Shown piece after piece: positions 46,456-57,900 of a stretch of 64,000 bases of DNA; within the stretch, counting starts at the first letter, position 1; every line of letters begins with the position of its first letter. Both the position numbers and the translations under genes were made by a program. Source of the stretch: Bifidobacterium dentium JCM 1195 = DSM 20436 (lineage in GTDB: Bacteria; Actinomycetota; Actinomycetes; Actinomycetales; Bifidobacteriaceae). Under the pieces are notes generated by a model. The model was not told the DNA's origin. It was given only the letters and a program-made list of their open reading frames with translations, and ran no database searches. The DNA is taken from positions 1,550,001 to 1,614,000 of the forward strand of contig NZ_AP012326.1 of NCBI RefSeq assembly GCF_001042595.1, read 5' to 3'.

Positions 46456-47112
46456 TCACTTCTTGACATTCTCCGGAGTATCGATCTCGAAGACGCCGTA
46501 GCTCCAGCCGTGACGATGATAGACGACGGACGGACGACCTGTCTCCTTGTTTACGAACAGGAAGAAGTCATGCCCGATCAGTTCCATCTCGTACAGCGCC
46601 TCGTCGATGGTCATTGGCTCGGCGACATGCAGCTTGCGACGGATGACGATGGGAGTATCGCCAACCTGGACTTCAACGGATTCACCAGGGCCGAGATCCG
46701 TAGCCACGGCATCGGCCGGGCTGTTGTTCGGTTCCTCGACCGGTTCCACAGTCGGTTCCGGCTCAACCACGCCCATGTCGACCGGGACCGGGTTGGTGTA
46801 GCCACGTCGATGATCCTTGCGGCGATCGCGGGTGCGGCGCAGGCGCAGGGTCAGCTTGTCAAGAGCCATATCCAGTGCGCTGAATTCGTCGGCGCTGGAA
46901 GCTTCGGCACGCACTACGGTACGGCCCGCGATGACGGTGATTTCCACGCGCTTGGCGGTGTCGGCCTGACGCGGATTGCCCTCATGCGACAGTACGATCT
47001 GCACGCGCTGCGCATCCGGAGCGATAGCGGTCACACGATTCATCTTGCTTTCGACAACGTCACGGAACCTTTGCTTGATCTGCGTATGACGTCCGGTAAC
47101 GACGATTTCCAT
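46456..47112 (-). CDS. hpf: Long-form ribosome hibernation promoting factor
   Basis: The 218-residue protein has the N-terminal S30AE domain (MEIVVTGRHTQIKQRFRDVV, VEITVIAGRTVVRAEASSAD), a Pro/Glu linker and the C-terminal dimerisation domain (VVIRRKLHVAEPMTIDEALY is approximated by IVIRRKLHVAEPMTIDEALY, then FFLFVNKETGRPSVVYHRHG). It binds ribosomes in stationary phase and pairs them as 100S dimers. GGGAGG is five bases before the ATG. Confidence 0.93.
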   Translation of the reverse strand: MEIVVTGRHTQIKQRFRDVVESKMNRVTAIAPDAQRVQIVLSHEGNPRQADTAKRVEITVIAGRTVVRAEASSADEFSALDMALDKLTLRLRRTRDRRKDHRRGYTNPVPVDMGVVEPEPTVEPVEEPNNSPADAVATDLGPGESVEVQVGDTPIVIRRKLHVAEPMTIDEALYEMELIGHDFFLFVNKETGRPSVVYHRHGWSYGVFEIDTPENVKK

Positions 47113-47276
47113 GTGGACCTCCCTAGACTCAAGCGGTGTTACCCGCTATATGTGGACCAAACGGCTGCTCCGCCGCTTGGGTAGTTTTATTGTAGCCGCA
47201 ATCGTACGGATTTCACGGAATACCACTACAAGAAAACCGATATTTTTCTGATTTCCTTTTTCGTCATACCTATTGC

Positions 47277-47282
47277 TATCAT
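47277..47282 (+). promoter_or_regulatory. -10 element of the RNase P RNA gene
   Basis: TATCAT lies about eight bases before the predicted 5' end of the RNA. No good -35 hexamer is visible. The rest of 47113-47291 has no gene. Confidence 0.5.
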
Positions 47283-47291
47283 GGTGCGTTT

Positions 47292-47643
47292 GAGACCTCT
47301 TGATGACCGCGATCATGAAGATGATTGAGGAACTTCCGGGCTCCACAGAGCACGATGGCGGATAACGTCCGCCCAGGGCGACCTGAGAGATAGCGCAACA
47401 GAGAACAGACCGCCGGTCTTCGGACCGGTAAGGGTGAAACGGTGGCGTAAGAGACCACCGGACCGCTGGCAACAGTCGGTCGCATGGCAAGCCTCATCGG
47501 GAGCAAGGCCAAGCAGAAGGCGTTTGAGGGCTGCTCGCCCAATGCCTTCGGGTAGGCTGCTAGAGCCTGACGGCAACGTCAGGTCGAGATGGATGGTCAT
47601 CCGTGCCTTACGGCATGACAGAACCCGGGGTATAAGAGGTCTC
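47292..47643 (+). ncRNA. rnpB: RNase P RNA (class A)
   Basis: This is the catalytic RNA of RNase P, which removes 5' leaders from tRNA precursors. The ends pair as P1 (GAGACCTCTT with AAGAGGTCTC). Landmark blocks are GAGGAACTTCCGGGCTCC near the start, CAGGGCGACCTGAGAG, ACAGAGAACAGACCGCC, GGTAAGGGTGAAACGGTG, GTAAGAGACCACC and ACAGAACCCGGGGTATAAGA near the 3' end. The arrangement is bacterial type A. Its 3' end overlaps the convergent recX stop by about two bases. Confidence 0.95.
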
Positions 47644-48319
47644 AATCCCTTTCTTCCACGAACAGTTCCTGTGCAATTTCCCGCAGGATTTCGGGGTTAT
47701 GCCCCTTGCGCCCCCCAGCACTCCACAGGCGGCGCCTTCGCACTTCAAGATCCATCCCGGCGGTCTTACGTGCGGTACGACGGCCCAACTCCCATGCGGC
47801 ATCATCGAATACGCCTCGCGAATCGGCTTCGGCGCACACTCGTTGCGCCAACACACGATCGACGCCTTTGCGGGTCAATTCCGTCACCGCTCCCCTGCGC
47901 CCCATAAGACGGGCGGCGCAATAGCGCACCGCGGACTGTGCATAGGCCTCATCATCGATAAGCCGCACTCGAGTCAGCCGTTCGATGACATCATCAACCA
48001 CATCGGGCAAATAGCCCTTGCCTAAAAGTCGTTCCCGCAGAGCCCCTGATGATCGAGGAGCCGCATCCAGCAGGCGCAACGCGGCCTCACGACACGCATC
48101 AAGGTCAGACGGGTCTCGCGGCGTGTCTGACCTTTGTCCATCGACATGCCGACGCGACACGCGCATGGCCGCGCGTCGGCGTTCCACCGGCGAGTCGCGC
48201 CGATTCCAGGAACGCCCATATTCGTCAGCGTGCGGCTCCCGATGCGAAGAGGGATCCTCACACACGACCTGAGTCGGCCGAAGATCCCGTTCTCTCAGAA
48301 ATGATTCAGCGCTGATCAT
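47642..48319 (-). CDS. recX: RecA regulator RecX
   Basis: RecX binds RecA filaments and modulates them. The 225-residue protein has an Arg-rich N-terminal extension of about 70 residues, then three-helix RecX repeats (REAALRLLDAAPRSSGALRE, RLIDDEAYAQSAVRYCAARL, GVDRVLAQRVC). It starts three bases after the recA stop and is coupled to it. Its stop overlaps the rnpB 3' end. Confidence 0.9.
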   Translation of the reverse strand: MISAESFLRERDLRPTQVVCEDPSSHREPHADEYGRSWNRRDSPVERRRAAMRVSRRHVDGQRSDTPRDPSDLDACREAALRLLDAAPRSSGALRERLLGKGYLPDVVDDVIERLTRVRLIDDEAYAQSAVRYCAARLMGRRGAVTELTRKGVDRVLAQRVCAEADSRGVFDDAAWELGRRTARKTAGMDLEVRRRRLWSAGGRKGHNPEILREIAQELFVEERD

Positions 48320-48322
48320 GCA

Positions 48323-49483
48323 TCAGGCCTTGGTCGATGCCGGTTTGGCGCCCTTTGCCGTCTTCGACTCGCCTTTGCCGCTTTCGCTTGCCGCAGTCTC
48401 ATTCCCATCGCCGTCTTCAGCGAACTGATCAGTCGGTTCAATCAGTCCAAACGCAGCCTTCACCCGATTTTCGATTTCTTCGGTGACCCCAGGATTGTCC
48501 TTAAGGAACTGACGTACGTTTTCACGGCCCTGACCAAGCTGGTCACCATCGTAGGTGAACCAGGAGCCGGATTTTTTGACGACATTGACTTGCAAGGCCA
48601 TGTCGAGCACGGAACCTTCCTTGGAGATACCCTCGCCGTAGAGCACGTCGAATTCAGCGGACTTGAACGGCGGAGCCATCTTGTTCTTCACGACCTTGAC
48701 CCTAGTGCGGTTGCCCACGGCCTCGTCACCGTTCTTGATGGTCTGTATGCGGCGGATATCCATGCGTACCGAAGCATAGAACTTCAGCGCCTTACCACCG
48801 GTGGTGGTCTCCGGATTGCCGAAGAACACACCGATCTTCTCGCGCAACTGGTTGATGAAGATTGCCGTGGTGCCGGCCTGGGCCAGCGCACCGGTCATCT
48901 TGCGCAAGGCCTGGCTCATGAGCCTTGCCTGCAGACCGACATGGCTGTCGCCCATTTCACCTTCGATTTCGGCCTTCGGCACCAACGCGGCCACGGAATC
49001 GATGACGATGACGTCAAGTGCGCCGGAACGAATCAGCATATCGGCGATTTCCAACGCCTGCTCACCATTGTCGGGCTGGGACACGATCAGCGAATCGGTA
49101 TCGACACCCAGCTTGCGGGCATACACCGGATCGAGTGCATGCTCGGCATCGATGAACGCAGCGACGCCGCCCTTCTTCTGCGCATTGGCCACGACATGCA
49201 ACGCGAGCGTGGTCTTACCGGAGGATTCCGGGCCGTAAATCTCGACAATGCGACCCTTCGGCAGACCTCCGATGCCCAATGCCATATCAAGAGCCAACGA
49301 ACCGGTCGGAATGACCTCGACGTCCTGCTCCGGGCGGTCCCCCAGACGCATGGCCGATCCCTTACCGAAGTTTTTCTCGACCTGCGCCAACGCCGTTTCC
49401 AGCGCGGCCTGGCGACGGGGGTCAATGCCGTTGGCGGCTTGGTTCTGCACGGCGCCTTTCGCCGCTGCATTCGTCTGTGCCAT
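48323..49483 (-). CDS. recA: Recombinase RecA
   Basis: The 386-residue protein performs homologous strand exchange and triggers LexA self-cleavage. Walker A is [13 protein letters not shown] and Walker B is [12 protein letters not shown]. Loop and C-terminal blocks ([32 protein letters not shown]) are typical. A Ser/Lys/Gly-rich tail follows. AAGGAG five bases before the ATG at 49483 decides the start. The reading frame stays open to 49699, but that part looks like leader. An SOS box lies 220 bases upstream. Confidence 0.97.
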   Translation of the reverse strand: MAQTNAAAKGAVQNQAANGIDPRRQAALETALAQVEKNFGKGSAMRLGDRPEQDVEVIPTGSLALDMALGIGGLPKGRIVEIYGPESSGKTTLALHVVANAQKKGGVAAFIDAEHALDPVYARKLGVDTDSLIVSQPDNGEQALEIADMLIRSGALDVIVIDSVAALVPKAEIEGEMGDSHVGLQARLMSQALRKMTGALAQAGTTAIFINQLREKIGVFFGNPETTTGGKALKFYASVRMDIRRIQTIKNGDEAVGNRTRVKVVKNKMAPPFKSAEFDVLYGEGISKEGSVLDMALQVNVVKKSGSWFTYDGDQLGQGRENVRQFLKDNPGVTEEIENRVKAAFGLIEPTDQFAEDGDGNETAASESGKGESKTAKGAKPASTKA

Positions 49484-49703
49484 GGCTACTCCTTCTTCCA
49501 AGAACAATGGCGAATCTTTCCATTCACCGTAAAGTCCGACGGTTCTTTCATGCAAGCCCGAACGACCATGGTGGTCGAAGGACGCATATTCCGACACGCC
49601 GGTAGGCCGCAAAGCATTGGCATGACACGGTTTCTGCCGTATCCCTGCCCAATGCCCCAGCCGGGCCTTGTCGAACATCTGTGGATAACTATACCCCATC
49701 GTA

Positions 49704-49717
49704 CGAACATCTGTTCG
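49704..49717. promoter_or_regulatory. LexA (SOS) box upstream of recA
   Basis: CGAACATCTGTTCG fits the actinobacterial SOS palindrome CGAAC-N4-GTTCG exactly. A half site CGAAC occurs at about 49671. It implies DNA-damage induction of recA-recX from a promoter giving a leader of roughly 200 bases. Confidence 0.8.
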
Positions 49718-49741
49718 AATCGTCGTTTCCGAACGTCACAC

Positions 49742-49975
49742 TCAACGAACGGGCATGGGAGGCGCATTGTGATCCCTGCCCCAACGTTTGGAATCGGGGA
49801 CGTTCATCTGATCACACAGCACATTCCAGATTACGCGAGGCTCCTCCCCCGCATCCAGTGCCTCAACCACCGTCATGCCATGCAATTCGGTCAGGCTCTG
49901 GTCATGGGCCAGCGATCGGCCATAGCTCCGCCCGAACACCTCTTCAAGCAACTGCCAAAATTCGCGTTCCTGCAC
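49742..49975 (-). CDS. DUF3046 family protein
   Basis: The 77-residue protein matches DUF3046 (REFWQLLEEVFGRSYGRSLA, LTELHGMTVVEALDAGEEPR, VIWNVLCDQM), a short actinobacterial family usually encoded beside recA. The function is unknown. The start is GTG at 49975, seven bases after TACACT on the minus strand, so a leaderless mRNA is likely. Longer readings would begin inside the clgR terminator region. Confidence 0.82.
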   Translation of the reverse strand: MQEREFWQLLEEVFGRSYGRSLAHDQSLTELHGMTVVEALDAGEEPRVIWNVLCDQMNVPDSKRWGRDHNAPPMPVR

Positions 49976-50013
49976 GCGCCCAAGTGTACACAGTCCGGAC
50001 CACATACGAAAAA

Positions 50014-50036
50014 GGCGCCCGGCATCACCGGGCGCC
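50014..50036 (-). terminator. Rho-independent terminator of clgR
   Basis: Nine-base GGCGCCCGG/CCGGGCGCC arms with a CATCA loop are followed on the minus strand by TTTTT. Confidence 0.85.
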
Positions 50037-50080
50037 CAATATACGGAGATTCTCTCCACGCCGCGGGAGGGCAAAGCCTC

Positions 50081-50590
50081 CTACGCTCCTACGGAGTCGA
50101 GATAGTCGGCGACCATGCGCAGCATCTGCGCGCTACTCAGGCCGAGCGACTGCGCAATGGAGGTGAGCAGCTCCGAGCTGGCCTCCTTCTGCCCGCGCTC
50201 GACCTCGGATAGGTATCCGAGCGAGACGCCGGCCTTCTCACTGACCTCCCGTAGCGTCTTATGGTCACGGGTGCGCAGATCGCGCAACACGTGCCCGATC
50301 GCCTCACGCAGGGAGACCTCCTTGGTCTCGGCGACGATTTCCGCCACATGAGGCGCAGCATGCATGCGCACCTTGTCGGCATCTTCTTCCTGCCACATGC
50401 GGGTCAACGCCGCTTGGCGTTCATCTTTGGCCCTCTTGGCCGCACGGGCACGAATTACCTGCTGCTGCGCGAACATCACCGCACGACGTTGAGCCGGAGT
50501 GAGCTCCCTCATACGAGCGGTACCAGGCTGTGCGGCGGAGACCATCTTCTTGAGTTCCGCGCGTTCCTTGGTGAGTGTCATCGCTTCCAT
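50081..50590 (-). CDS. clgR: ClgR-like Cro/C1-type transcriptional regulator
   Basis: The 169-residue protein has a helical, charged N-terminal extension of about 90 residues. Then comes the ClgR-type HTH ([40 protein letters not shown]). ClgR activates Clp protease and chaperone genes in actinobacteria and is itself turned over by Clp. The C-terminal Ala of YLDSVGA would suit a degradation signal, though this is inference. A TGTGGATAA box lies in its upstream region. It has its own terminator. Confidence 0.85.
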   Translation of the reverse strand: MEAMTLTKERAELKKMVSAAQPGTARMRELTPAQRRAVMFAQQQVIRARAAKRAKDERQAALTRMWQEEDADKVRMHAAPHVAEIVAETKEVSLREAIGHVLRDLRTRDHKTLREVSEKAGVSLGYLSEVERGQKEASSELLTSIAQSLGLSSAQMLRMVADYLDSVGA

Positions 50591-50651
50591 TGTCGCCTGC
50601 CCCTTTCGTTGCTTTCAAACGTCCATTGTGGATAACACCCATCATCGGAAA

Positions 50652-51215
50652 TTATTCCTGTGAAATAGCTGAAAGAGAGCTCAGATTTTGCAAAACACGT
50701 TGCACTACAGTCATTCTTACCTGTTCCCGCGTCCCCTGTAATCGCATCTCAATCACTTTTGTACGCCGACAGCGAACATTGCCGAATCCGTCAGGCAAGG
50801 AAACACCGACGTATGCAAGGCCTGCCGGCTTGTCTCCATCCGGGCCGGGACCAGCCACGCCGGTGGTGGACAATCCCACGACGCAGTCGCCATCCTCCGG
50901 TTGTGCATACAGATCCGCAGCCGCCTCGGCCATCTGACGTGCGACCTCAGGATGCACCGCCCCCTCACGAGCGAGCAAATCGGCATCGACGCCCAGTATC
51001 GACGATTTGGCACGAATGTCGTACGTCACCACGGAACCGAGAAACACCTTCGAAGCGCCGGGAATGCGTACGAAGGCATCCGCCAGCAATCCTCCGGTCA
51101 GCGATTCGGCGGCGGCAATCTTGAAATGGCGCTCCTCGCAATATGCAAGAACGGCCGCGGCCAGCTCATCGCATCGTGCGTGCTGGCCCGCGACCGTCAT
51201 CGGTTCTGCAGTCAT
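50652..51215 (-). CDS. cinA: CinA-family nicotinamide-nucleotide amidase
   Basis: The 187-residue protein consists of the CinA C-terminal (PncC) domain only: KIAAAESLTGGLLADAFVRI with the catalytic Ser, then VVTYDIRAKSSILGV and VGLSTTGVAGPGPDGDKPAG. PncC deamidates nicotinamide mononucleotide in NAD recycling. It starts six bases after the pgsA stop on the same strand, upstream of clgR. This pgsA-cinA-clgR order is common in actinobacteria. Confidence 0.9.
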   Translation of the reverse strand: MTAEPMTVAGQHARCDELAAAVLAYCEERHFKIAAAESLTGGLLADAFVRIPGASKVFLGSVVTYDIRAKSSILGVDADLLAREGAVHPEVARQMAEAAADLYAQPEDGDCVVGLSTTGVAGPGPDGDKPAGLAYVGVSLPDGFGNVRCRRTKVIEMRLQGTREQVRMTVVQRVLQNLSSLSAISQE

Positions 51216-51220
51216 AGCCG

Positions 51221-51889
51221 TTACTTGGATTCCTTCTTGCGCCCGCCGAAGGTGTTCACCAGATATTCGCCGCCGGAATACAGGCACAGGATGAGCGCCA
51301 GATAGATCAGCGCATAGGTGATGGTGTAGTAGACGGTCATCCACAGCGGAGTCGGCTGCAGGCTGTCGCCGGCCAGTTTCCACATCGGCAGCATGAGCAT
51401 GGCCAGGCCGATGCATTGCGCCAGTGTCTTGTACTTGCCGGCTTGGGAGGCCGCGATCACCTTGCCGCCGGTGTCGATGACGAAGAAGCGCATGACGGTG
51501 ATGCCGATCTCGCGAATGAGGAACAGGGCCGTAACCACCCAACCGAGAATCTGATTGCCGAATTCATTGAACGCCGCCGCCACGATCAGCGTGCCGCAGG
51601 TGAGCAGCTTGTCGGCGATCGGATCCATGAGCTTGCCCAGTTCGGTGACCTGGTTGTACTTGCGTGCCATCCAGCCGTCGAGTTTATCGGTGCACGCGGC
51701 GATGATGAAGATGACGGCCGCCGCCCAGCGCATGGCGACGTTATCGACCCCCCATGCGCCGGCCTTGACATAAAGCACCAGAAACACGATTACGAGGATG
51801 ATTCGGGAGAAGGTGACGAGGTTCGGTGGCGCGTTCCAACCATCGAGCAGCGACGATTTACGTTTGTCTTGCTTTTCCATACCGTTCAC
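51221..51889 (-). CDS. pgsA: CDP-diacylglycerol-glycerol-3-phosphate 3-phosphatidyltransferase
   Basis: This integral membrane enzyme makes phosphatidylglycerol phosphate. The 222-residue protein carries the CDP-alcohol phosphotransferase signature DG-x2-AR-x8-G-x3-D-x3-D (KLDGWMARKYNQVTELGKLM followed by DPIADK) and about five membrane helices. GTG at 51889 has GAGG four bases upstream; ATG at 51880 is the alternative. It follows ftsK by 26 bases. Confidence 0.93.
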   Translation of the reverse strand: MNGMEKQDKRKSSLLDGWNAPPNLVTFSRIILVIVFLVLYVKAGAWGVDNVAMRWAAAVIFIIAACTDKLDGWMARKYNQVTELGKLMDPIADKLLTCGTLIVAAAFNEFGNQILGWVVTALFLIREIGITVMRFFVIDTGGKVIAASQAGKYKTLAQCIGLAMLMLPMWKLAGDSLQPTPLWMTVYYTITYALIYLALILCLYSGGEYLVNTFGGRKKESK

Positions 51890-51915
51890 GTTACCTCGAG
51901 ACTTCTACCTTGTGA

Positions 51916-54702
51916 CTATTGCATGCCGTCGGAGCCGTCCTGCTGCGGCGCGCCCGACGTAAGGGATGAGGTCTCCCCCCTGATGAAGGCGAGCACGGAA
52001 GGCAGGTCCTGCGGTTGCACCAACACCTCTCGCGCCTTGGAGCCTTCGGAAGGACCGACCACTCCACGAGACTCGAGCAGATCCATAAGCCTGCCGGCCT
52101 TGGCGAAGCCGACACGCAGTTTGCGCTGCAGCATGGAGGTGGAGCCGAACTGCGTGGTGACCACAAGTTCCGCGGCCTGCAGGAGCACATCCATGTCACC
52201 GCCGATGTCCTCGTCCGGTTCGATGGCCTTCTTCTCGGCCTCCTTGGCCATCTCTTCGATGTCTTCGCGATAATGCGGCTTGCGCTGGGTGCGCACGAAT
52301 TCCACGGCCCTACGGATTTCGGATTCATCGACCCATGCGCCCTGCACGCGCAGCGGCTTGGCCTGCCCCATCGGCAGGAAGAGTGCATCGCCCTGTCCGA
52401 TCAGCGTCTCCGCACCGGTGGAATCGAGAATGACTCGCGAATCGGTGGCGGATGAGGTGGCGAAGGCCAATCGTGACGGGATATTCGCCTTGATCAGACC
52501 GGTGACCACGTCGACGGACGGACGCTGGGTAGCGAGCACCAGATGCACGCCTGCGGCTCGCGCCAGCTGGGTGATGCGCTGAATGGAGCTTTCCACGTCG
52601 TTCTTGGCGACCATCATGAGATCGGCCATCTCGTCGACGACCACAAGAATATACGGGTATGGAGCCACCTTGCGTTTGGAGCCTGCGGGCGCATGCACCT
52701 TGCCGGCACGAACGGCGGCATTGAAGTCCTTGATGTGACGGAAGCCGAAGAATTCAAGGTCGCTGTATCGGGCATCCATCTCCTTGACCACCCATTCGAG
52801 CGCCTGAGCGGCCTTCTTCGGATCGGTGATGATAGGTGTAAGCAGGTGCGGGATGCCGGCATACGCCGACAACTCCACACGCTTGGGGTCAACCATGATC
52901 ATACGCACCTGATCGGGAGTGGAGCGCATGATCACGGAAGTGAGCATGGAGTTGATGAAACTCGACTTTCCGGAGCCTGTGGCACCGGCTACCAGCAGGT
53001 GCGGCATCTTGGTCAGATCGGCCGTCACGAAGTGGCCTTCCACATCCTTGCCGACACCGGTGAGCATCGGGTTCGGATCGTTCATGGCCTTGTCGGAGCG
53101 CAGCACGTCGCCAAGCACCACGGTTTCGCGGTCGGTGTTCGGAATTTCGATGCCGATGGCCGACTTGCCTTCGATCACGGACAGGATGCGCACATCGGAG
53201 CTGGCCACCGCATAGGCGATGTTCTTCTGCAGGTTGGTGACCTTCTCGACTTTGACGCCCGGACCGAGCTCCACCTCGTACATGGTCACGGATGGACCTC
53301 GCAGGAAGCCGATGACCTTGGCATCCACGCCGAACTGCTGGAAGGTGCCGGTCAGGGCGCGAATCACACGGTCATTCTCCGGCGTGTGCACGGCATGCGG
53401 CACGCCTTTCTTGAGCATGCCGAGGTCGGGAAGATGATACGGGGCGTCCGGAACGTCAGGCTCCGGCCCATCGTCGCCATGCGAGCCATCCATGTCGTCC
53501 ACGATCTCGCCGGTCGCGGCGTCGACCATCACGGCATCGCCATTGGCCGTCCCGTCTTCGTCGATGGTGGCCCACGGATCGTCGGCAACGGCACCGACCT
53601 GCTTGACCTCGCCCGCTGGAGTGGCGGCGGTCGGCATGGTGCCGCTTGCCGTGCCGATGGGTTCGGATGAGAAGGAGCGACCCGCAGACGGTTGCGCCAT
53701 GGCCGTGGTATTGCCGGGGAAATCATCGGCGGACGGAGCCGCGGAGCCATCCATCGATGAGATGGTGCGCGCACCGCCGACCGGCTGATACGGCCGGTAC
53801 GGATCCTGCACTATGGTCTCGGCCGTCTCGCCGTGGCTGGAGGCCGCATTGAGGAAGGCCTCATCGCCGGCATAGTGGTCAAGTTTGCCTTGTTCGTCCT
53901 TGCCTCGCCTGCGCAAGGAGAACCACTGCGACATTCTGGAGAACAGTCCACGCGTCGCCTGATCGTCATCGCCGGCGTCGGTGCCGTCGTGGGATGGCAC
54001 GCCTTCGGCGAACGCAAGCGTGGTGTCGCCTACACGGACCTCGTTCGGGAACTGTTCGGCTTCGTCGTCCGCATGCGTCTTGCCTGAGCCGACGCCGAAT
54101 CTGTCGCCCATCATGCGCAGGCCGTCGGGAATATCGGTCACCCGGGTATGGGTGATCAGCAGCAGCGAGAAGAGGATCACCACCACGAAGATGATGATGG
54201 CGAATGCCTTGGAAAGACCCCAGGCCAAAGGACATCCCAATACGTAGCCAAGCAGGCCGCCCGACCGTTGCAGCAGCGCCATGTCGAAAGCCGGCGAATC
54301 CGAAGCCATGGCCGCATCGAGAATTGAACATATCGACCATAGGATCATGAGCCAGCCCAACGCCATGCGAGCATTCTCGCTACGGCGTTCGGTTTTGCGC
54401 ATGAGACTGAACACCACAAGGGCCAAGAACACGGGCAGTACCACGCTCATCAGGCCAAGAGCGCCGGACGCCAACGCGTGCAGGGCACGTCCGAACACGC
54501 CTTGTACACGGAACCATTCGGAAGCGCAGAAAAGCACGGCGAGAATCACCATGACGAAGCAGGCGATGTCGCGCCGGTATGCGGTGAGGATACCTGTCGT
54601 GGAGGACCGCTCGGGATCCATGACCTTGGTATCACCTGAGCGTGCCTTGCCCGGGGAGCCTTTGCCGCCTGTTTGTCCGTTGGAAGATGCTGTTCGTGCC
54701 AT
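51916..54702 (-). CDS. ftsK: DNA translocase FtsK/SpoIIIE
   Basis: The 928-residue septal DNA pump moves chromosome ends through the closing septum and helps dimer resolution. About four N-terminal membrane helices (from [20 protein letters not shown] to [15 protein letters not shown]) are followed by an acidic/Pro-rich linker. The motor has [17 protein letters not shown] and [10 protein letters not shown], and a gamma winged-helix domain ([20 protein letters not shown]) binds KOPS sequences. The start at 54702 is preferred over upstream in-frame Met codons that lie in the AT-rich leader. Confidence 0.94.
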   Translation of the reverse strand: MARTASSNGQTGGKGSPGKARSGDTKVMDPERSSTTGILTAYRRDIACFVMVILAVLFCASEWFRVQGVFGRALHALASGALGLMSVVLPVFLALVVFSLMRKTERRSENARMALGWLMILWSICSILDAAMASDSPAFDMALLQRSGGLLGYVLGCPLAWGLSKAFAIIIFVVVILFSLLLITHTRVTDIPDGLRMMGDRFGVGSGKTHADDEAEQFPNEVRVGDTTLAFAEGVPSHDGTDAGDDDQATRGLFSRMSQWFSLRRRGKDEQGKLDHYAGDEAFLNAASSHGETAETIVQDPYRPYQPVGGARTISSMDGSAAPSADDFPGNTTAMAQPSAGRSFSSEPIGTASGTMPTAATPAGEVKQVGAVADDPWATIDEDGTANGDAVMVDAATGEIVDDMDGSHGDDGPEPDVPDAPYHLPDLGMLKKGVPHAVHTPENDRVIRALTGTFQQFGVDAKVIGFLRGPSVTMYEVELGPGVKVEKVTNLQKNIAYAVASSDVRILSVIEGKSAIGIEIPNTDRETVVLGDVLRSDKAMNDPNPMLTGVGKDVEGHFVTADLTKMPHLLVAGATGSGKSSFINSMLTSVIMRSTPDQVRMIMVDPKRVELSAYAGIPHLLTPIITDPKKAAQALEWVVKEMDARYSDLEFFGFRHIKDFNAAVRAGKVHAPAGSKRKVAPYPYILVVVDEMADLMMVAKNDVESSIQRITQLARAAGVHLVLATQRPSVDVVTGLIKANIPSRLAFATSSATDSRVILDSTGAETLIGQGDALFLPMGQAKPLRVQGAWVDESEIRRAVEFVRTQRKPHYREDIEEMAKEAEKKAIEPDEDIGGDMDVLLQAAELVVTTQFGSTSMLQRKLRVGFAKAGRLMDLLESRGVVGPSEGSKAREVLVQPQDLPSVLAFIRGETSSLTSGAPQQDGSDGMQ

Positions 54703-54789
54703 AACGGTCCTGATTTTACCCATTGGCACGCCCATGTCATGCCGTCGCTCCCGATTCGAACACAATCTCTAACTCAACCGAACGTCGTA

Positions 54790-54888
54790 TTTCAGTAAAA
54801 ACAACATTGTTAAGTACCTTTAAGCGGATTTCTCCCGAAATCACTGAAATCGACTGAAACACTCCCACTGTTACTTAAGCGGTTCAGT
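54790..54888. promoter_or_regulatory. Repeat-rich control region of the mannanase gene
   Basis: TTAAGCGG occurs twice in direct orientation (54820-54827 and 54875-54882), exactly 55 bases apart. ACTGAAA occurs at 54843 and 54853, with TTTCAGT at 54790-54796. Such spacing suits a carbohydrate-responsive repressor of the LacI kind, which is inference. The region also carries the ftsK leader on the other strand. Confidence 0.4.
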
Positions 54889-54964
54889 CGCTAGCGTGGG
54901 TAATACACGTTCTATCTCGACGCAGAGTACGTGTTCACACGATCAAGGAAGACAACGAAGGAAC

Positions 54965-57900
54965 ATGGGAACAGTAACGAAAAGATTGCTGGCAACGGTC
55001 GCGGCGGCCTCTACCATCCTCGGTATGAGCGCCCTTCCAGCCATTGCGGCAGAAGACAATCCGACCTCTTCGAACAACACGGTGAACATCAGTGACGTCA
55101 ATGCCACGGACGAAATGAGAGCCTTGTTCGCCAAGCTTCGCGACAGCAAGGCAGGTGATCTGCGGTTCGGCCAACAGCATGCAACCGATGAACATATCAG
55201 CTCAACCGCTTCAGAAGGCGACGTCTACGAGATGACCGGCAAATACCCGGCCGTATTCGGCTGGGACGCTGGGCTCGCGCTACGAGGTGCGGAGAAACCA
55301 AGCTCCGGCAGCGACAAGCAGGCCAATGCCAAGGCACTGGCCCAGAACATCGTCGACGCAGATGCCAAAGGCGCCATCGTGACGCTATCCGCACACTGGT
55401 ACAATCCAGGCACCGGCGGCGATTTCAACGACACCACCGCCGTCGCATCCGAACTGTTGCCGGGAGGCAAGTATTCCGGCACCTTCAATGAGGAGCTTGA
55501 TGCCATCGCGGCCACCGCACAACAGGCCAAGCGCAGCGACGGCACGATGATCCCGATCATCTTCCGCCCACTGCACGAAAACAACGGGGGCTGGTTCTGG
55601 TGGGGATCGACGCACGCATCCGCCAACGAGTACAAGGAACTGTATCGCTACATCGTCGATTATCTGCGTGACGTCAAGGGCGTGCACAACCTGCTCTACG
55701 CCTACTCCCCCGGCGGCGTATTCAACGGCGACTCCACCGACTACCTCGCCACCTATCCGGGCGACCAGTGGGTGGACGTGCTCGGCTACGACGAATACGA
55801 CACCGATAATTCCTCCGACGATTCGAACGACTGGATCAACACGGTGATCAAGGACCTCAAGATGATCGGAGACGAAGCGACCAGCCGCGGCAAGATCGTC
55901 GCCTTCACCGAGTTCGGGCGTTCGGGAGAGCGCAAGTTCAACGAATCCGGAACCGGAGACAAGGACACCAAGTTCTTCTCCGAGCTCGCCGATGCCATCG
56001 CCAAGGAGGTCCCGAACATCGCCTATATGATGACCTGGGCGAATTTCGGCGGCTCCGGCGAAGGATTCCAATCGTACACCCCATGGAAGGGATCCGATGG
56101 GGAACAGGACTTCAAAGACTTCGCCGACAGCAACGCGAACCTCATGGCATCCAAAGATAACGTCGATTATTCGAGCGCTCCGGCGGCCACGGAGCAGACC
56201 GGCACCGCACGCATCGTGACCCCTGTGGGAGGCAATCGCGTAACCGACACGAAACTCACCATCCGCGTCAAAACCGAAGGGCTGCAGTACTCCCGTCTCG
56301 ACACCGAATCCGCCACCGTGACCACCGACCGTGGGCAGAACGTGAAGCTCACATACTCCTGCAACGGCTATTTCATCGGCACACTGGACCTTGAAGCGGC
56401 AGGCATCAAGCTCGATCAGTCCAAACTCACCTTGACCGCACATGTCAGCACCAAGGACGGCAGGGAGCTTGCGGCCGCCGACGGCGACGGTACGGTAAGC
56501 GTGAAGCTCGGCGCCAAGCCGGAACAGACCGTGGACGATGTGGAAAGCTTCGATTCCTACGATTCCGATGCCGAATTGCAGACGGTCTACTCGCCCAATC
56601 ACAGCACGAAGGCCAATCTCACGCTCACCGACAGTCCGAAGGACGACGGCACCAAAGCCGGCAATCTTCATTATGATTTCGTAAGCTACCCCGACTACAA
56701 CGGTTTCCAGCGCTCATACACGCCCAAGCAGGATTGGTCCGGCTTTTCCAAGCTGAACATGTATCTCAAGGCGGATGGCTCCGACCACAAGTTCGTGGTG
56801 CAGATCAACGCCGGCGGCGTGACCTTCGAAGCCTATCCGAAAATCGACGGCAAGGACGGGCACGAAGTGTCGCTGAACTTCGGCGACGCCGACGGCAATG
56901 GCGGCGATTTCGCACCGGCTTCCTGGGATACCGCCCATGCCGGAACGAAGCTCTCACAACAGCTGCTCTCCGAAGTCAGCTCCTTCGCCTTATACGTCAA
57001 CGACAATGGCGGCGACCGACCGAAATCCGGCGATCTGGTGCTCGACTCCATCACCCTTGACGGCAAACGCGACGCCTACGTGCCGCAACAGACACCGTCC
57101 ACGCCGAGCGACGCCGAACCGCAGATCGTCGATGATTTCTCCGAATATGCGGATGACGAAGCCCTCAGAAGCGCGTGGAACAGTCGCAAGCATACCGAAG
57201 TATTGTCGTTGACCGACGGTCCGACCAACGGTTCCAAGGCGCTGCGTTTCAAGTACGGTTTCGGCAACGGCGGCTGGTATGACGTGGCGCAATACTTGGG
57301 CGGCAAGAACTGGTCCGGCGAAGGCATGCTGAAGTTGCAGGTTCGCGGCGACGGCTCCGGCAACGCCATCGGACTGCAGATCGGCACCATGGATGGCAAA
57401 TATTTCCACTACGACATCAAGCTCGATTTCGAAGGCTGGAAGCAGCTCGAGATTCCGCTGGTCGGCAATGGCGAATTGACCCAGACGTGGCCCGACGACA
57501 CCAATAAGGGCAAATCCATGACCGATGCCGATCTGACCTCCATCAAGGAAATGGTGTTCGCATCCAACAAGTGGAATGCCGAAAGCACCGGCATCGACTT
57601 CGCCATCGCCGATATCCAGGTGGTCCCGGCCACCGGCTCCCCCACCGACGCCGATGCTCCGAAGGACGACGCCAGCGAAGGCACGAAGCAGGACGATGCC
57701 AAGGATGACGTCAAGGACACCTCCGCCGACGTCGCCAATCAGGATCCGGCGAGCTGCCCGATCACCGACGACTCATCCAACACCGCAGATAGCGGCAACG
57801 GCACTTCGACCAACCCCTCCACGCAGTCCGGCACGCAGACGTCCGATGCGGCGAAATCCGCCGCGCAGACGACGACGGCCAAAACCCTGTCGAACACAGG

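Noticed and set aside
55385..56671. 428-residue minus-strand open frame
   Set aside because: It is antisense to the GH26 mannanase gene, whose catalytic motifs are intact.
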